Shown here in pieces: positions 11,646-24,476 of a stretch of 64,000 nt of DNA. The DNA lies in assembly GCF_028453695.1 (NCBI RefSeq), contig NC_135781.1:15871640-15935639 (forward strand), read 5' to 3'. A program made the position numbers and the translations under genes. The DNA is from Augochlora pura. Its lineage: Eukaryota; Arthropoda; Insecta; Hymenoptera; Halictidae. Positions within the stretch are counted from its first letter, which is position 1. Every line of letters begins with the position of its first letter. Below the pieces are notes generated by a model. The model was not told the origin of the DNA, ran no database searches, and saw only the letters and a program-made list of their open reading frames with translations.

Positions 11646-14168
11646 TCACCGTTACAATGGTTTATAGTTTAAAAATGGTTAAAAATGTAATTATTATTTA
11701 GAACAGCTTCGAGCGCAAAGAGTTAATACAACGGAAAATAACTTTTGCACAAACGGTAAAGAAATCAACGTGTTTAAATGAACGTTTTGACTTTTGCAGC
11801 GAGAGAAATTGAATGAAAACAAAGCGAAACCGTAGCGAAACATTAAACATTGAAAATTCCGAAAATAAATATTCGAACAAGTGCCGCGATAGAAGCTGCG
11901 AACAAATGGTAAAAATAATGTTCGTGCTAAAATGGGAGCTGCCAGTCGGTCGTCCATACGCAGGTGAAAATGGAGGGAGCGTAGGCTGGGAACATTCTAG
12001 CATCGAATTAAAATTGTTCAGAAAGGTCGGGAAACAAACGGGACCATAATTGCGTTTCTTTCGCTCGCGCCGCGCGTCGGCCCGAATTAAAGCAAACTCC
12101 TGACAGATGGAAACGAACGAAAAATCTTTGAAACGTTAAACGAATCGCCGCTCTGGAGCTGTTACTTCGTGAACGATAGAGGACGACGACAGGTTTGGCC
12201 CACTTCCTCTGTGAGAAATAATGAGAACGAAAAATGTCAGCGATAAACGGGGGACCGCCGCTTTATTGTGGAACGATAGCGATAGCAATAGCCTCTTTGT
12301 CGTGTAATACGCGCGACAAGCCATCATCGGCACGGAGGCGCGAGTGGACGGGGATTAACGAACGATTCGCGGAAGTCAACAAACCATTAAGATAAAAAAC
12401 CGAGTGTCCATCAAGCTTCTGTCCGCATACAAGCAAACGCGTTTGATATTTAATCACGAGATCCGGCTCCCGCGTGTCCAGCATACGGGACTCTTAATGG
12501 ATTTTCGCTACAGCGAGTCGAAACTCGATAGCCAGTTAACAACACTTTCATTTGAGAAAGAAAATAGAAAATTAGATTCACGAAGGAGAGACGGGACAGG
12601 AGAGATCGCGATTGACGGACGATTACTTCGGGAGGCGATCGATAGCGGTTGGTTCAACGGAAACCGTAAAGCGCTGAACAGAAAATAACGCGCGACGATT
12701 GGAATTTTCCCGGCGTCAAACGAAATAAGGGTTGACCTACGCCTGTCTTCAACTGCATTGCTTCTACTGTGCAGTCCTCGAGTACCCCACCTCCTGACCC
12801 GGAAGTCAAGATCGATCGTTTCGAAACTGCCTGGCTCTTTAATTCCCCTATGGCCGAGCTGGCTATAATTTGCACGTCGCACGTTTCTGTAATTTTTCCT
12901 TCCAGGACAGTGACGTAACATTGCACAAACGGAAATTTGCTCGTTCGATAAATAGTTACCCATACAGAGCCTAATTGCAATGCTAATACTACTTTTCTAC
13001 TCCGCGATGATCTCCAACCTACGCACGATGCAAACAATGATCCGACCTCTTGCATACTTTTATGAAGAAGGAAATTGGTCGTAATTAATATCTTCTTTTG
13101 CAATCGTCGTTATTAAACTGCCGAGAAAAATATAAGCATTATCTTCAATGCAATTTAAACTTTGAATTTCTGCATAAAAGATAGAAACGTCTATCGTTCA
13201 ATTTAAAATTCATATCGCCTGTTAGGTTATCATCGAAGACCCGCATCGACCAGCGTTGAATTTCATTGTCTAATGCATCTTGCTCTGTCCACGACCTTTA
13301 CATCTCTTATGCGTGCATACAAATTGCAGCGCAATTGTACGGAATTATTGAATATTCGAGTGTCTATTATTAGACGGCGACGTTTCGTTGAACTATGGTT
13401 GGCTGACCTTGATGCGTATCGTTCCTAGATTTCGACATTGGCAGTTTAGTAACATGCACTGCACGGCTGTCCGAGGAACCAGTTTATGACTTTCAGGACC
13501 TGCAATAACGGACCCGATGCGCAATGCTCGTGACGATTATCGACTACCTGCGCTGGCTCGCAACAACGCCGTTGCAAATTGTATTCTCTACTGCTCCTAG
13601 GGGGCCTGTAAAGCGTATCAATGCCGTACATCCTTCGAGACCGACGCCGAGCCAGTAATCAATGGCAATGACAATGAACGGTGTACAACCTATCGATCTC
13701 GAATTCCCGACGAAACTTTCAAGACGAAAGAAAAATCGCTGGACTCCGACAGGGAACGTCCTGTTCTCGTTCTAATTAAACACTCTTCCGATTGAACTAA
13801 TCCTCTCCATTTCCATTTTAATTAAATACTACTCAAAATTGAAGTACTGCTCCAATTAAGCTAATCCCACCGCCATTCGGAATAATCTTCGCAATCTATT
13901 TAGAGAAAGTTGCAAACTTCTCGCTCCTCTCGCGTTTAAGCATCGAAAAGTAATTAAAGCTATCAATTCTGATGATAGCAATCTTGCAATTTTCGTTGTC
14001 AATGAGCCGTAGACTTTTCATATTGATCGATTAAAACACGAGCGGTTGCATAACTGGATAGTATAATGCCAGTTACCTGCTTCAGGGTGTTGATTAATGA
14101 ATCTGAAACCGTATGACAAGAAAATTACATAAGAGAAGATGAATAATAACTTCTTAAATAAATATATA
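11646..14168. other. Non-coding stretch with GC-balanced patches
   Basis: Patches of moderate GC content at about 11810-13000 and 13370-13800 carry overlapping chance frames on both strands. No conserved motif, splice-site-bounded frame or RNA gene was recognised. Confidence 0.4.
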
Positions 14169-14563
14169 CAGTGACGAGCGGAATTGAAGGAGATTTCCTG
14201 TATTAATCTAAGTCGCTTTATGACCGAATGGAGAAATTTTTATGATACTCAACATTGTAATTTCTTAATTTCGTTAGAATTTTCACGCTATACGAATATT
14301 AAAACAAATGCTGCTATTAATTAAATAAAATATTGTGATTTTATAAAATGTTTTAGGTTCTTGGCGCAATTGTCAAAGCGTTAAAACGGTATAACTTTTT
14401 AAAAATCCAGTCTATATAATTTTTATTTTTCTGTAAATGTTAGATGAATTGGGTCACTGTATGAAAAATACTTTTTTTATAATTATTTTTCTACAGTTAT
14501 TTTATATCTTTTATAATAAGTTATTCCATTTTAAAAGTTTTGACTCAATTTTGCCCCCCACTG
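14169..14563. mobile_element. Tc1-like miniature element (395 bp)
   Basis: The left end CAGTGACGAGCGGAATTGA and the complement of the right end, CAGTGGGGGGCAAAATTGA, form an imperfect 19-bp inverted repeat beginning CAGTG, as in many Tc1-like elements. TA flanks the left end (14167-14168); the right flank is TTTT, probably a mutated TA. The interior is AT-rich with no transposase frame. It is likely an old non-autonomous copy. Confidence 0.65.
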
Positions 14564-16240
14564 TTTTGCTCCTTCACTCTCTTGCCGTGAAAGTGACATA
14601 TGTGATTGTTTGTGATTAATATTTTACGATTAATTTACGTCCGTTGATGTAATGAATTACGTTTGCTTAAATAATTGGTATGACTGAATCTCCCTGAATA
14701 AAAAAATCGCTAATTTTCAGATATTAAAATGATTTTTCTAAGTCAATGTAAACTCGACAACCCACTAAATACACGTCTCCTTGTATTAAAAGATTAACAA
14801 ACACCAGAATTATAGAACGATCTCTGCCGTTAACTTTATGCTTTATGCACATCGATAACTCTAATCGACGGTTTAAAAAGCGTTCACGAAACGATAACGA
14901 AGAAGTAATCTCGTAGATTAAGGAACCCGAAATTCGCGCTGTCGACCTTGCCAGATGATCAATCCTCATAATGCTGCTGTCCCGAGCGACGACGATTCTT
15001 TCAGGTAAACCCGCGCACGAATAAGTAAACGAAATGGAGATCGTTGATCAAGGCAGCACATCAAGTTAAGCTCGCAATATTTCACGAGACCAGATACAGT
15101 TGTTTACTCCAGCCACGAGGCCCTTGGATCCCCGATATTTAGGGTGCCCAAGAAATCCCGTGATCTTAGAGGGAACCTTTGCGAAACGGGGACGCGGAGA
15201 ATGGTATTGATCTCGGCCGGTCGAGTGCCGCCTCGCCCAATCTGATCTATAAATCAGATTACGTGTCGCGCACGCACGCGGCAACGCAATTTGGCAAGCA
15301 CTGGGAAGCGATTTGCCATTAACCGATACCAAAATTAACCGTGGCGGTTATAGTGTCCGCGAACAAGTATCAGGGACCTCTCGATGCAACCTTCGCGGAG
15401 AACTCGAAAACGCGTCTTTACACCGGTGACGGGCCTTGGCGACAGCCGACACAGAGATATGAATATTTAATCCCCCCAGACGGCGGCGGCGGCGACGACG
15501 ACGACAACGACGTCTCTCGCTCGTCTGCGATTTTCTTCCGGGCGTCCGGAACTTTAATCGCGTCGACGGCTCCGTCGTGGAAATCTCCTGCTGCGTTCCC
15601 AGGCTATCGGAGAGTCTCTAACTGCTCTAAACACTGCAGACAGAGGAGCCTTCATTGCCAGCCATCGCGAAATAGAGATCTTCGCCGCGACTCGTCAGCT
15701 CCCCTTGAATCGTATTTTCAGATTCCATTAAATCGAGCCGAACGACGTCGAGCTGCAGTTATTTACTATGAGCGATTTCTTCGAAGATTATTCAGGGAGG
15801 TTTACGTTTAACAAGCTGCAAATAGTTTCAGTCTGCTCCAATCGTGTTATTCAGACGAAATAGTTGAGCAAGTATGGATGAACGATGCTTCTAACACGCC
15901 AATAGATGAAAATTATTTGGAAAATTACACAGAAAATCGAAGGATTTTATCGCTGAAACTGGCATTAGAAAATTAAAATTTTTGGTGTTTTAATTCTCTT
16001 GTATCCTATACATTTTTGTACATTTTAGTCTGCTCTGTATTAGTATTATAAGTGTATTATAGCAAGGATTTATTTTCAAAAATTAATATTTTCTATATGT
16101 GTTCCCAATGACGATACTCAGCGTGCTAAATGTCCTTAACTCGCTATGCTTCGAAATTTTTACGTAGTCACAGAAAATTTATATAACTCGTGGCCAGCAA
16201 ATATTAATCTCGAACTGTAAATTGATAATAAATTCAGAAT
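14564..16240. other. Non-coding stretch with a GC-rich island (about 14930-15800)
   Basis: An open frame of 156 codons on the plus strand (15341-15811, GTG start) runs through the GC-rich part. Its peptide contains a GGGG-DDDD low-complexity run from a (GGC)(GAC) tract near 15482-15512 and no recognisable domain, so it is treated as chance. Nothing else was recognised. Confidence 0.4.
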
Positions 16241-16487
16241 TTAACCCTTTGCACTCGAAGCCATTTTAACTGTAAATCTGAAATAATTTTTTTGCTGTAC
16301 AGTATTTCCATTTTAAGCGACCAAGTGTATTTTATATATACCAAATGAACTCTTGTTATTCATACCAACAGTTTCATGTCCAACAATTTTTCTAAAATTA
16401 AACTTTGTTGCTATAAACATTATTTTAGAAGGTGACGGAATAATTTAAGTGGTGCCTCAGAGTCACCAGTCGAGTGCAAAGGGTTAA
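16241..16487. mobile_element. TTAA-flanked miniature element, family A (copy 1, 247 bp)
   Basis: TTAACCCTTTGCACTCGA on the left matches exactly the complement of TCGAGTGCAAAGGGTTAA on the right, with TTAA at both outer edges. The interior is about 200 bases of AT-rich DNA with no frame. Related copies are at 24726-24918 and 36371-36613, sharing interior blocks such as TCTGAAATAATTTTT (or its complement) next to one end. It is a clear non-autonomous TTAA-specific element. Confidence 0.85.
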
Positions 16488-17085
16488 AAGAAAATTTAAT
16501 CTACTCTGTTATGGGAAGTGAAATTACGATCAAAATACTTTTGTCGCGTCACGATTTCAAAGTTACATTTCGCTATAGATGGTTAACAATTTGAAGGATG
16601 TATTGATTGTATATCTTTTGGTTCAATGCCAAGTGTTAAATGAAATCGAAACGTTTAATCAAGATTCGTAAACGATGAATCATACTTAATAAATATTAGA
16701 TTACAAAAGATTCACTTGATTAAGAGTTCCGACGCTGTGAATATTCTATTGGTTTGGTCAAGCAAGGAAAGTTTGAGATCTAGATAAGATTCGAGCCAAG
16801 TAATTGGAGTAGTCTTTTCGCTGAATAAAGATAAGATTAAATGGAAATGAAGTTGCAAAGAATTTCTCTCGTTAAGGAACTTGCTATAAAATATCAAATT
16901 GTTGATTGAGTACAGTGTTCGAACTTTGAGATCTTGGACTACTTGCAAATGGATCGCAGGCACGATCCAACTCAGGAGAAACAGTTGACGTAATAGTAAT
17001 AGTAATAACGCAGTAATCTAAATCACGAAGAAATTTTATACGCTTACAGTATAAAAATATTTATAAAATACAGTATTCATAATTA
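16488..17085. other. AT-rich non-coding stretch
   Basis: No gene, RNA or further repeat recognised between the TTAA element and mariner copy 2. Confidence 0.45.
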
Positions 17086-17144
17086 TGAGGGTGTTCCATA
17101 AGTTTTTTCCGCGCCACGCTATGTATGATCTCGACAGTATGCTC

Positions 17145-18180
17145 GATGAAAATCCGCGATATAGTGTGCGCGAGATAGTGAATGCCACTAACATTCCCAT
17201 TAATACACAATAATTAGTACATAATTACTTAATCGATATGGGATATATACATCGGTATGAAGTTTGGATTCCAAACCAATTGACGGAGATCAACTGATCT
17301 TGTGAAGCGCGTCTCTACGTGCAATTTGCTTGATCTACGACATGAAAAAATTCTTTTTTAAAGAGACTTGTTACTGGAGATCAGACTTGAATTTTATATA
17401 AAAATGTGCATCGAAAACGCACTTGGTCTAAGGAAAATCGCCCATCGACTGTTGCGAAGCCAGGGCTTCGTCTGAAGAAAGTTCTTTCGTACATTTGATG
17501 GGACTGGAAAGGTGTAGTGTACTACTGACTCTTTCCACAAGGCGAAACGATCAATTCTGCCAAATATTGCAATCAACTCGATAAATTGAAAGCCGCCATA
17601 GCCGAAAAACAGGCAGAATTGGCGAAGCGACGAGGTGTCGCATTTCATCGCAACAATACAAGACCTTATGTTGCGTTGGCCGCAAGACAGAAACTCTTAT
17701 AGTTTGATTGGGACGTTCTACGTCATCCTTCGTAATTCTCAGACCTTGTCCCATCCAATTATTATTCGTTCCTCTCATTAATCAGTTAATTGTATTTGAC
17801 GACTATATCCGTCATGGAGATGTGGCAGAATTTTGTGTCATGACGATTACATCCGTCATGCGTAAAATTTGGTTACAATTTGATATTTAAATTGTACTTT
17901 TGGCGAAAACTAAATTATATTCGTAAATTTTAGTATGTCTAAAATGTTTAGAGGTCAAGACGAAATGAAACAAACAAATGAAAATTATAAATAATTCCAG
18001 TTGGATTCGTAATTTCCCTCGTCATCGCTTGATTATCGCAACACACACTGGTGGGCGCCTTTGCAAAGAGATCGCCACAGTTAAAAAGTTCTCTCCCTGA
18101 TAAATATTATAAATCTGAAAGCGAAATAAAAACGCACCTTGATGAATATTTTGAAGAAGGTAATAGAGCAGAACGGCTCA
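17145..18180 (+). pseudogene. Mariner transposase remnant (copy 2)
   Basis: Readable blocks in order are DENPRYSVREIVNATNIP (helix-turn-helix remnant), GYIHRYEVWIPNQLT, KRLVTGD (holding the first catalytic Asp), RKRTWSKENRPSTVAKPGLR, WDWKGVVYY, KYCNQLDKLKAAIAEKQAEL, FHRNNTRPYVALAARQKLL (second catalytic Asp position now Asn) and DLVPSNYYSF (third catalytic Asp position now Asn). Several stop codons and one indel break the frame, and the C-terminal part is split by the TTAA insertion at 17778-18084. With two of three acidic residues lost, no activity is possible. Confidence 0.87.
17778..18084. mobile_element. TTAA-flanked miniature element, family G (copy 1), nested in mariner copy 2
   Basis: The insert begins TTAATCAGTTAATTG and ends GCCACAGTTAA. 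Mariner copy 1 reads CTCTAGTTAAAAAATTCTCTCC without interruption at the same place, so the insertion at TTAA is exact. The interior (GCGAAAACTAAATTATATTC, AGAGGTCAAGACGAAATGAA, CGCTTGATTATCGC) is shared with 31924-32196. The outermost right bases of the family (CCTGATTAA in copy 2) are missing here. It has no coding capacity. Confidence 0.85.
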
Positions 18181-18220
18181 TATACATATAACACAACAAG
18201 TCAACCTTAAACAACAAATA

Positions 18221-20573
18221 TCGTCTAATTTAAATAGACGATTAATAATTTTAATTAAATTCTACCATAAAAATGTTGGCATAATTCGCGAGAGAATTGC
18301 ATAATCCTGTGCCGGGTTATAAAAAAGAGTTCGCAAGATGGCGAGTTTTGATTTCCGAGCCTCGATTCCAGGAGAAATTCCGAGGAACGCGAAATGTCAC
18401 CGAGTCCATTCAGAACGGTAACTCAACTGGGACTTAACTGTCTTTACAATGCCATATACTCGATACGCGAAACTGGCGACTTGACTCCTGAAGAATCCAC
18501 GCGCAAGAAGAAAAACTTCTGCACCCAATATGTACCTTCTTTCCATACCGTGCCGAGGAGAGCTGTATTATACATACATCAATCGCGCGCAATAAATATG
18601 GATTGATCGACGATTCGCTCCAGCAGAATTGTACCACAGCATTTCCAAGCCCGAAACACTTTTGTTGGCAGCACTCTCTTCTAACAATTCCGGGACACAA
18701 TGGTGAAACATAGTGTCAAAAGCTTTTCATAAAAGCCTGTTGTTATGAAAAAGTTTCTACTTTTTTATGGATCCCATAATTCCCCAGAAATTCCAAAACT
18801 ATCTCATAAGCAGATTTTTTTAAAACTTTTATTACAGACCCTGTAATGTTTTTGTAGATCCTATAATGTTTTTGCATTGTACTTTATAACTTTTTTTCAT
18901 AGATTTATTGGCGTTAAGGTTATTCAAGGTGTAAAGGTGTTTTCTAAGGTGTTAAAAATCTTTTCCGGAGATTCTGTAATTTTTGTACGACTTGTAGCAA
19001 TTTTGCATATCGGTGTTATATTTCTTCTTTAAATGTTTCACGATTTTCGTAGACGTTTTACAATTAATTTGCAGGCTCTACAATTCGTTGCTGGTCTTGC
19101 GATTTTTTTTTCAAGATCTCAGTCACCGTGTTAAAGCGATTGCTGCGTGGAATCGCGTAGTGCCGCGATATATTCGAGAATGCCATTAAATCGACAGACT
19201 GGTCGGAAAGGCCAGAATGTCCGTGAAAGGATTTACTAAACGTAAATCTCTGATGCACACATCCGTTGCACGACAGTTTTAGAACTAAAATGCACGAACA
19301 TTTCCCGCGCTTTGTTTTTGAAATTCAATGCGTTCAACATACAACGGTGGGACCAACCACGCGCGATTGTATTGCGTGACGCGTATGCGACAGCCATGTA
19401 TAATCGATTGCGTCAGATGTCGCAACGTAAGAGCGGAAAAAAGTGCTTGACAGATCGTAATGTTACGATTGTAAAATTTGTTTTACGACGTTCAACGAGT
19501 AAGTTCCTCGCACGTCGAGGTTCGAGTCATGCCGCTAATCGATGTAACAGGATGCGACCGCAAAGATAATCTACGAGTCAATAAGCGGCTTTACTCGTTA
19601 CAATTTTGCAACTTCGAAACTGTGATTATGCATCAGAAAAGGAAACAGATCGAAATATACAAATAAAATGCTATTTTACCATTCACGGCAGAAATACAGA
19701 AATTACCAACACCAACCATCAATTACTCGATGCAACATTTATCTAATTACAAACATTTGACATCCCACGCGAGACACGCGAGAAGCATGTGCCACTTCTT
19801 CGCACTCGTATCTATGAGTCTAATAATAGCCGACTATTGTTTCTCTAAATACGTTCTCATTGTATTTTCATCAGTATTCCCATCAAGATTCTTTTTACTT
19901 CCGGCCGCGCGTTAATTACTCCTCGATTGCGCGCGCGCGCATTTATTTTCACGCAGCGCGCATCGCCCGAAATATTCGCGTCTGGCGTTCGTCTCGATAT
20001 TCGCATTTCCAGATCATAAAAACGGCACTATTTCAGTTGCGCGACAGATGTCACCCGCACCCTTAATTACGACAGCGAGGATTAAATAATTCGATAATCT
20101 CGTTGGCCGATTTAGAATCCGCCGTTCGGCAGAGATTTCGAGGCTGGGAATTTCATCGGGTCCAATATTGCTGGAAACGGACGTTTATTATTATTCGCTG
20201 ACACGCGAATAACATTAGCCGGTTGCGTGATAGCCGAGTTAATTGAAATTCCATCGCGACGGGTCACGGGCTCCGAAATTCAGTGTCAGAATCGTTTCCG
20301 TTCCGAATCGCCGGCTTCGGAAAAGATTCCGCCGTCTCTCGGCGCCGAGACGGAAGTCTCTAATTTAGTAATCCGACGCGACGGCTCGATCGGAATTCCG
20401 AGTATCGATCATTTCGTGCCTCGCTGCCGGGAACAAAGATTCACGCGCGTAACAAGATTGGATTACGCGACCGCTTCTAGGCATTCGAGGAAATCGAACG
20501 CGCACGGTGGCCCGGTCATTAGGGCACGCGCTTGTTTCCGGCATCGAAATCGGCCGGCCCGGATTTCAACCTA
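18221..20573. other. Non-coding stretch, several GC patches
   Basis: Between about 18730 and 18900 short phrases such as CTATAATGTTTTTG recur locally. GC-richer DNA lies at 18310-18700 and from 19100 onwards, with a CG-rich run (GCGCGCGCGC) near 19930. Open frames overlap on both strands without recognisable domains. No gene is called. Confidence 0.4.
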
Positions 20574-20612
20574 TTCGAATCGGATCGAATCGAATCGAAT
20601 CGAATCGAATCG
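20574..20612. repeat. (CGAAT)n pentanucleotide microsatellite
   Basis: Tandem ATCGA/CGAAT units run for about 38 bases inside a GC-rich block (about 20100-20960). The 192-codon plus-strand frame across this block (20227-20805) reads the repeat as SNRIESNRIES and shows no domain, so it is considered chance. Confidence 0.8.
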
Positions 20613-23464
20613 GCCGTGGGCATCATCGATTCGCAGCCGTGGGCGTGGCCATCCCACCTTCATTAACTTCGTTAGCCTCGAAATACGACTCCTGCCGTCA
20701 ATCGCTCGCGCTGCTTTACGGGTGTCGATCGAACGAAAAACACACACGCGTATTCCCACGGTAATGAGCGACATCGAATCTTGTTCGAGTGCCGCTTCGT
20801 TATAGTTAATGAGAATCGAAAGTGTCACCTGGTCAAGCCCTCTTTTCTTCCTTTTGCTAATGATCCCTGTGTGTCGCGCGGGAATAAATCGAGTACTTAC
20901 TGGGCCATTCGGGGACCCTGGAGAACGGCGGAATCGCGTGTCGATGGAAAAGGTACTCACCTGAAACAGAAACGAGAAACTTGGTCAATGCGAGGTCTTT
21001 TTAATAATATACGTGTATTTCAGTATTACATGAGGTATATATAGCTTAGAAGAAATAAAATCTGTAATATAAAGTAGGCATCGTATGAAACTATACGATT
21101 TTCATTTGTTATTACTAGATCGCGAATTTTTGTGCAAAATAAAAATGATCTAAACATTTCATATAGCGTAAGTTATAAAAAATCTCTCACGTTTTTTAAT
21201 AATTATAATAAATTCAGAATAATGTAACAATATCCTCAAATACTTCCAACGATTTTACAGTTCTATATCTGATCGATTAATTTTGATCGCAAACGTATAA
21301 AATCAACAGTCTAGTTATTAAATTAAATTCGTTTACACAGTCTATTATTTATATCTAATAAATACCTAATTTCTACACAATTGATTATAACAGATTGAAA
21401 TTCCTCTAATGTAATTACATCCAATCTATTCATTTTGTTCTGAAGTGTATAAAATGCACAGCCTAGGTATCGCATTTAGAACAGTGCCATGTTATTTATA
21501 CAAATTATTTTAATTGGTTTAAATACGTAGTTTCGTAAATAATTAAAATGTTCCACGAAACATTTTCAAATGTTTCACGAAAAAACTGTGTGGATTGAAA
21601 ATGATTGGTAAAATGATACGTTACAGAAGCCTGCCGCGTATCTCCGAAATAATTATTACGCTGCGTTCGTAATAAATCCAAAAGTTTATACCAATAACAA
21701 GGATCGTGTGTCATATTAAAAACTTTCGCGAAACTATACGATCACCTTCCACGTGGGAAATTCGATCAACGTGGGTGGAAGTCATCCTTTATATGGGCGC
21801 AAAAGTTCTAAACTCAGTGTCGAACTACCGCTCGGAATTGTTAGCTATCGATTACTGTCGCACTTTCGATGCCGCGCCACCAACGTACGCCTGTTCGCAA
21901 CGATCAAAGCTTTCACGAAAATTATGAGAACTATTGATCGACACCAGTGAGAAGCAATTAGTTCGCCGCAAACTGTTTAACGAGGTTAAATGCTAAGCAG
22001 TAATAAATCACTGCCCGTAATACTGTGTCACTGTGACGCGTCGCTAAAAGCCGCTGGATTATTCGGCATTTTATATTTAAAAAAACACGGCACGTAAATA
22101 TTTTCTGTTTCTCGGCTCATTCTCCTCTTAAAAATTGAAAGAACAGTACTTTACAATATTACGTCTATTGCGAAATTATGTATATTTACAGGGGCATTCA
22201 GTTCGAAATAATTTGAGGAATATTCAATTCTCCATGGTGTATGTTTGAAACACCTTTCGGATTACGGTCGTCGATATCAAAGAGAACTTTGCAAGGGTCC
22301 AGCTTAATGTCATTTAGCTTTAATGGTTAATTGATTATTATTAACAACATTATATTAAAAACCTCGTTCATCAATTGAGCGAGCTTTCTCGATGGTAACT
22401 AGTTAAAACGCATCAGAAACGGAGTAACAGAAAATAAATGTATTAAACAACTTCATAAACCTTAATTTCGTTTGTAAAGAATCAAAATTTCGTTGGCGCA
22501 ATCTTATTTCTCCGTAATTCCAATTTAAATGTGATCCCTGCGCGTAAATTGTCGCGTTACTCCAATTACACATTATTAGACTACAGATGTTATAAATAAA
22601 ATGTTTTGCACCAGTTGCAAAGAAAAATAACTGCATAAACATATTTTCACGTTTTATATAGCTTTAACAAGTTATAAATAGTACGCATTATAATGTCACT
22701 GTATTTCGTCATAAATGCATTAAATCTGCAGTCTGGTGACCACGCGAACCCAATAAATCCTCCGCAACTTTTCTCCTAGATACCAATGGTGCAATCTTTA
22801 CATTAGATCGTAAACAAGTTGGAAAAGTGAAACGAACATCGAAGAGCATGCATCACGCCAAACCCTCCCAAATGACCGCAACGTGGTTCGTGGAAGGGAT
22901 GAAAGCAGCCATTGTGTGAAAAAGTTATACTCCCGAGATCTAGCCAGTTGTCGCATTGATTAACTATCGATCGCTGGGCAGTCGACAATAATGCCGACAC
23001 GCTAATGCCGATAGTAGTGCCGAAAGGGTTGATTGGCGCGCGCGCGCGCGCTCGCGTTCGATCGGATTAGCTGCTCGAAACCCATCAGTCGTTCGATCAG
23101 CCAGAATAAACGACAAAGGAGGTCCGGATACTTCCGGCTAAAGATACGACCGGTAATCCGCGCGATACGCCTAGCTTCGTTACATCAAGGCGCGAGCTCC
23201 CAAGGTCCGAGTTAAGGTCGCGTCTTTAATTAACTCGGCTTGTCAGGAGCGGCTTAAAAATAATTAATGCGATTCTATGTAGCCTATCTTTTTCCATGGG
23301 CCGCACGCGACCGGCCCACGCTTGGACGAATCACCATTCTACGTGCGAAATAATCGTACATTGCTTCATCCTACTCACAAAGAGTGAAGTTATTGTTTTA
23401 GGTAGTGAAATAATGTTTCTACAGAGATGGGATTGTTTAATAAACTCTGCGCACGTAAACTATG
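20613..23464. other. Non-coding stretch
   Basis: A GC-rich part to about 20960, AT-rich DNA to about 21700, mixed composition to 22980 and a short GC-rich patch at 22980-23320 containing a (CG)n run at about 23037-23050. No gene or element was recognised. GTGCCGAAAGGGTTGATT near 23019-23036 resembles a decayed TTAA-element end, but no partner end is visible. Confidence 0.4.
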
Positions 23465-23960
23465 CGAATACAAGTTATGTGTAATTTATATTGTATTTTG
23501 TAAACTGTATGAATGGAAAATATATGTAGTTTATATTATATTATGTGTACTATATATACTATTTATAATAATATACACAGTCTGAAAATAAAGCAAATTT
23601 ATATGTTATACTATATAAGCTGAATGTATAGAAAATATATGTCGTTTGCATTATACTATATAAATTGTATGAATAGAAAGTGTATGTAGTTTATATAATT
23701 CTATATAAACTGTATGAACATAAACTATATGTAGTCTATATAATATGAATATACATTATATAAAAACAGATTATATGTAGTTTAAGTTGTACTATGTAAA
23801 CTATAAGAATACACACTAATGTCATTTATATTATACCATGTGAACTATATGAATATGAATTCTATATTATTTATACTGCATTATATAAACTATGTGGGTA
23901 CAAACTATATGTATATATTATACTATTATACATATACTATTATACTATTATACTATTATA
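23465..23960. repeat. Degenerate minisatellite, about 50-bp units, AT-rich
   Basis: A unit approximating ACTATATGAATAGAAA followed by TATATGTAGTTTATATTATA recurs about nine times with substitutions and small indels. Units are recognisable by the ATATGTAGTTTATAT core (near 23521, 23687 and 23775) and its variants. It ends in a (CTATTATA)n tract near 23920-23960. Short open frames within it are by-products of the repeat. Confidence 0.75.
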
Positions 23961-24476
23961 AAATATACGTACAACGATATTTGGGTAAATATACAATTCT
24001 ATATTTTATTTAATACTGAAATGAAGGAGAAATGGCCAATTGTAATATACAACCAATATGATCTAACGATTTTACAAAAATTTGAAAACTCACTTATATA
24101 GCACATTTTATAAAAGTCTGTTCTATATAGTTGAAACTAGTACATGATTTATGAATATCCTGGTATGCTAACATAAAAGATGCAAAGAAGTTTAAAAATA
24201 GCGGTGGTCACTGAATTTTTTGCATAGTGGATTTTTAACGTATGATTTCACTTTATGTGTCATTAATAAATCGCGAGATTTATAAATTTGTAACAAAAAT
24301 GAGTAAGCGAAGTGCAGAACAGTGAAGACATCAATACATTGAAATTATTAAAAAGTATCAAAGTCGATAAATTTTAATACATTAAAAATATTAAAAGGAT
24401 TAATATACGTTTTTATCTAACTTTTGTTCTATACGAACGATGATTTTATTTTAAACGAAGATCCAGAGTCTGGTTA
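23961..24476. other. AT-rich non-coding stretch
   Basis: No gene, RNA or element recognised. Confidence 0.4.

Larger units (their letters stand above)
17086..18220 (+). mobile_element. Internally deleted mariner element, copy 2, carrying a nested TTAA miniature
   Basis: The left inverted repeat (AGGGTGTTCCATAAGTTTTT, preceded by TA at 17084-17085) and the interior match the copy at 8009. The copy runs to the CAACAAATATCGTCTA motif near 18220, after which the similarity stops, so the right inverted repeat is missing. About 830 bp of mariner remain once the nested insert (17778-18084) is removed. The 5' part of the transposase gene is deleted exactly as in copy 1. Confidence 0.85.

Noticed and set aside
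15341..15811. 156-codon plus-strand frame with a GGGG-DDDD run
   Set aside because: GTG start; the run comes from a GGC/GAC repeat in GC-rich DNA, and there is no recognisable domain or splice structure.
19510..19545. GAGGTTCGAGTC as a tRNA T-arm
   Set aside because: The preceding bases do not form an anticodon or acceptor stem, so a tRNA fold is not possible.
20227..20805. 192-codon plus-strand frame
   Set aside because: It begins at a non-ATG codon in spirit of composition, reads through a (CGAAT)n microsatellite as SNRIE repeats, and has no domain.
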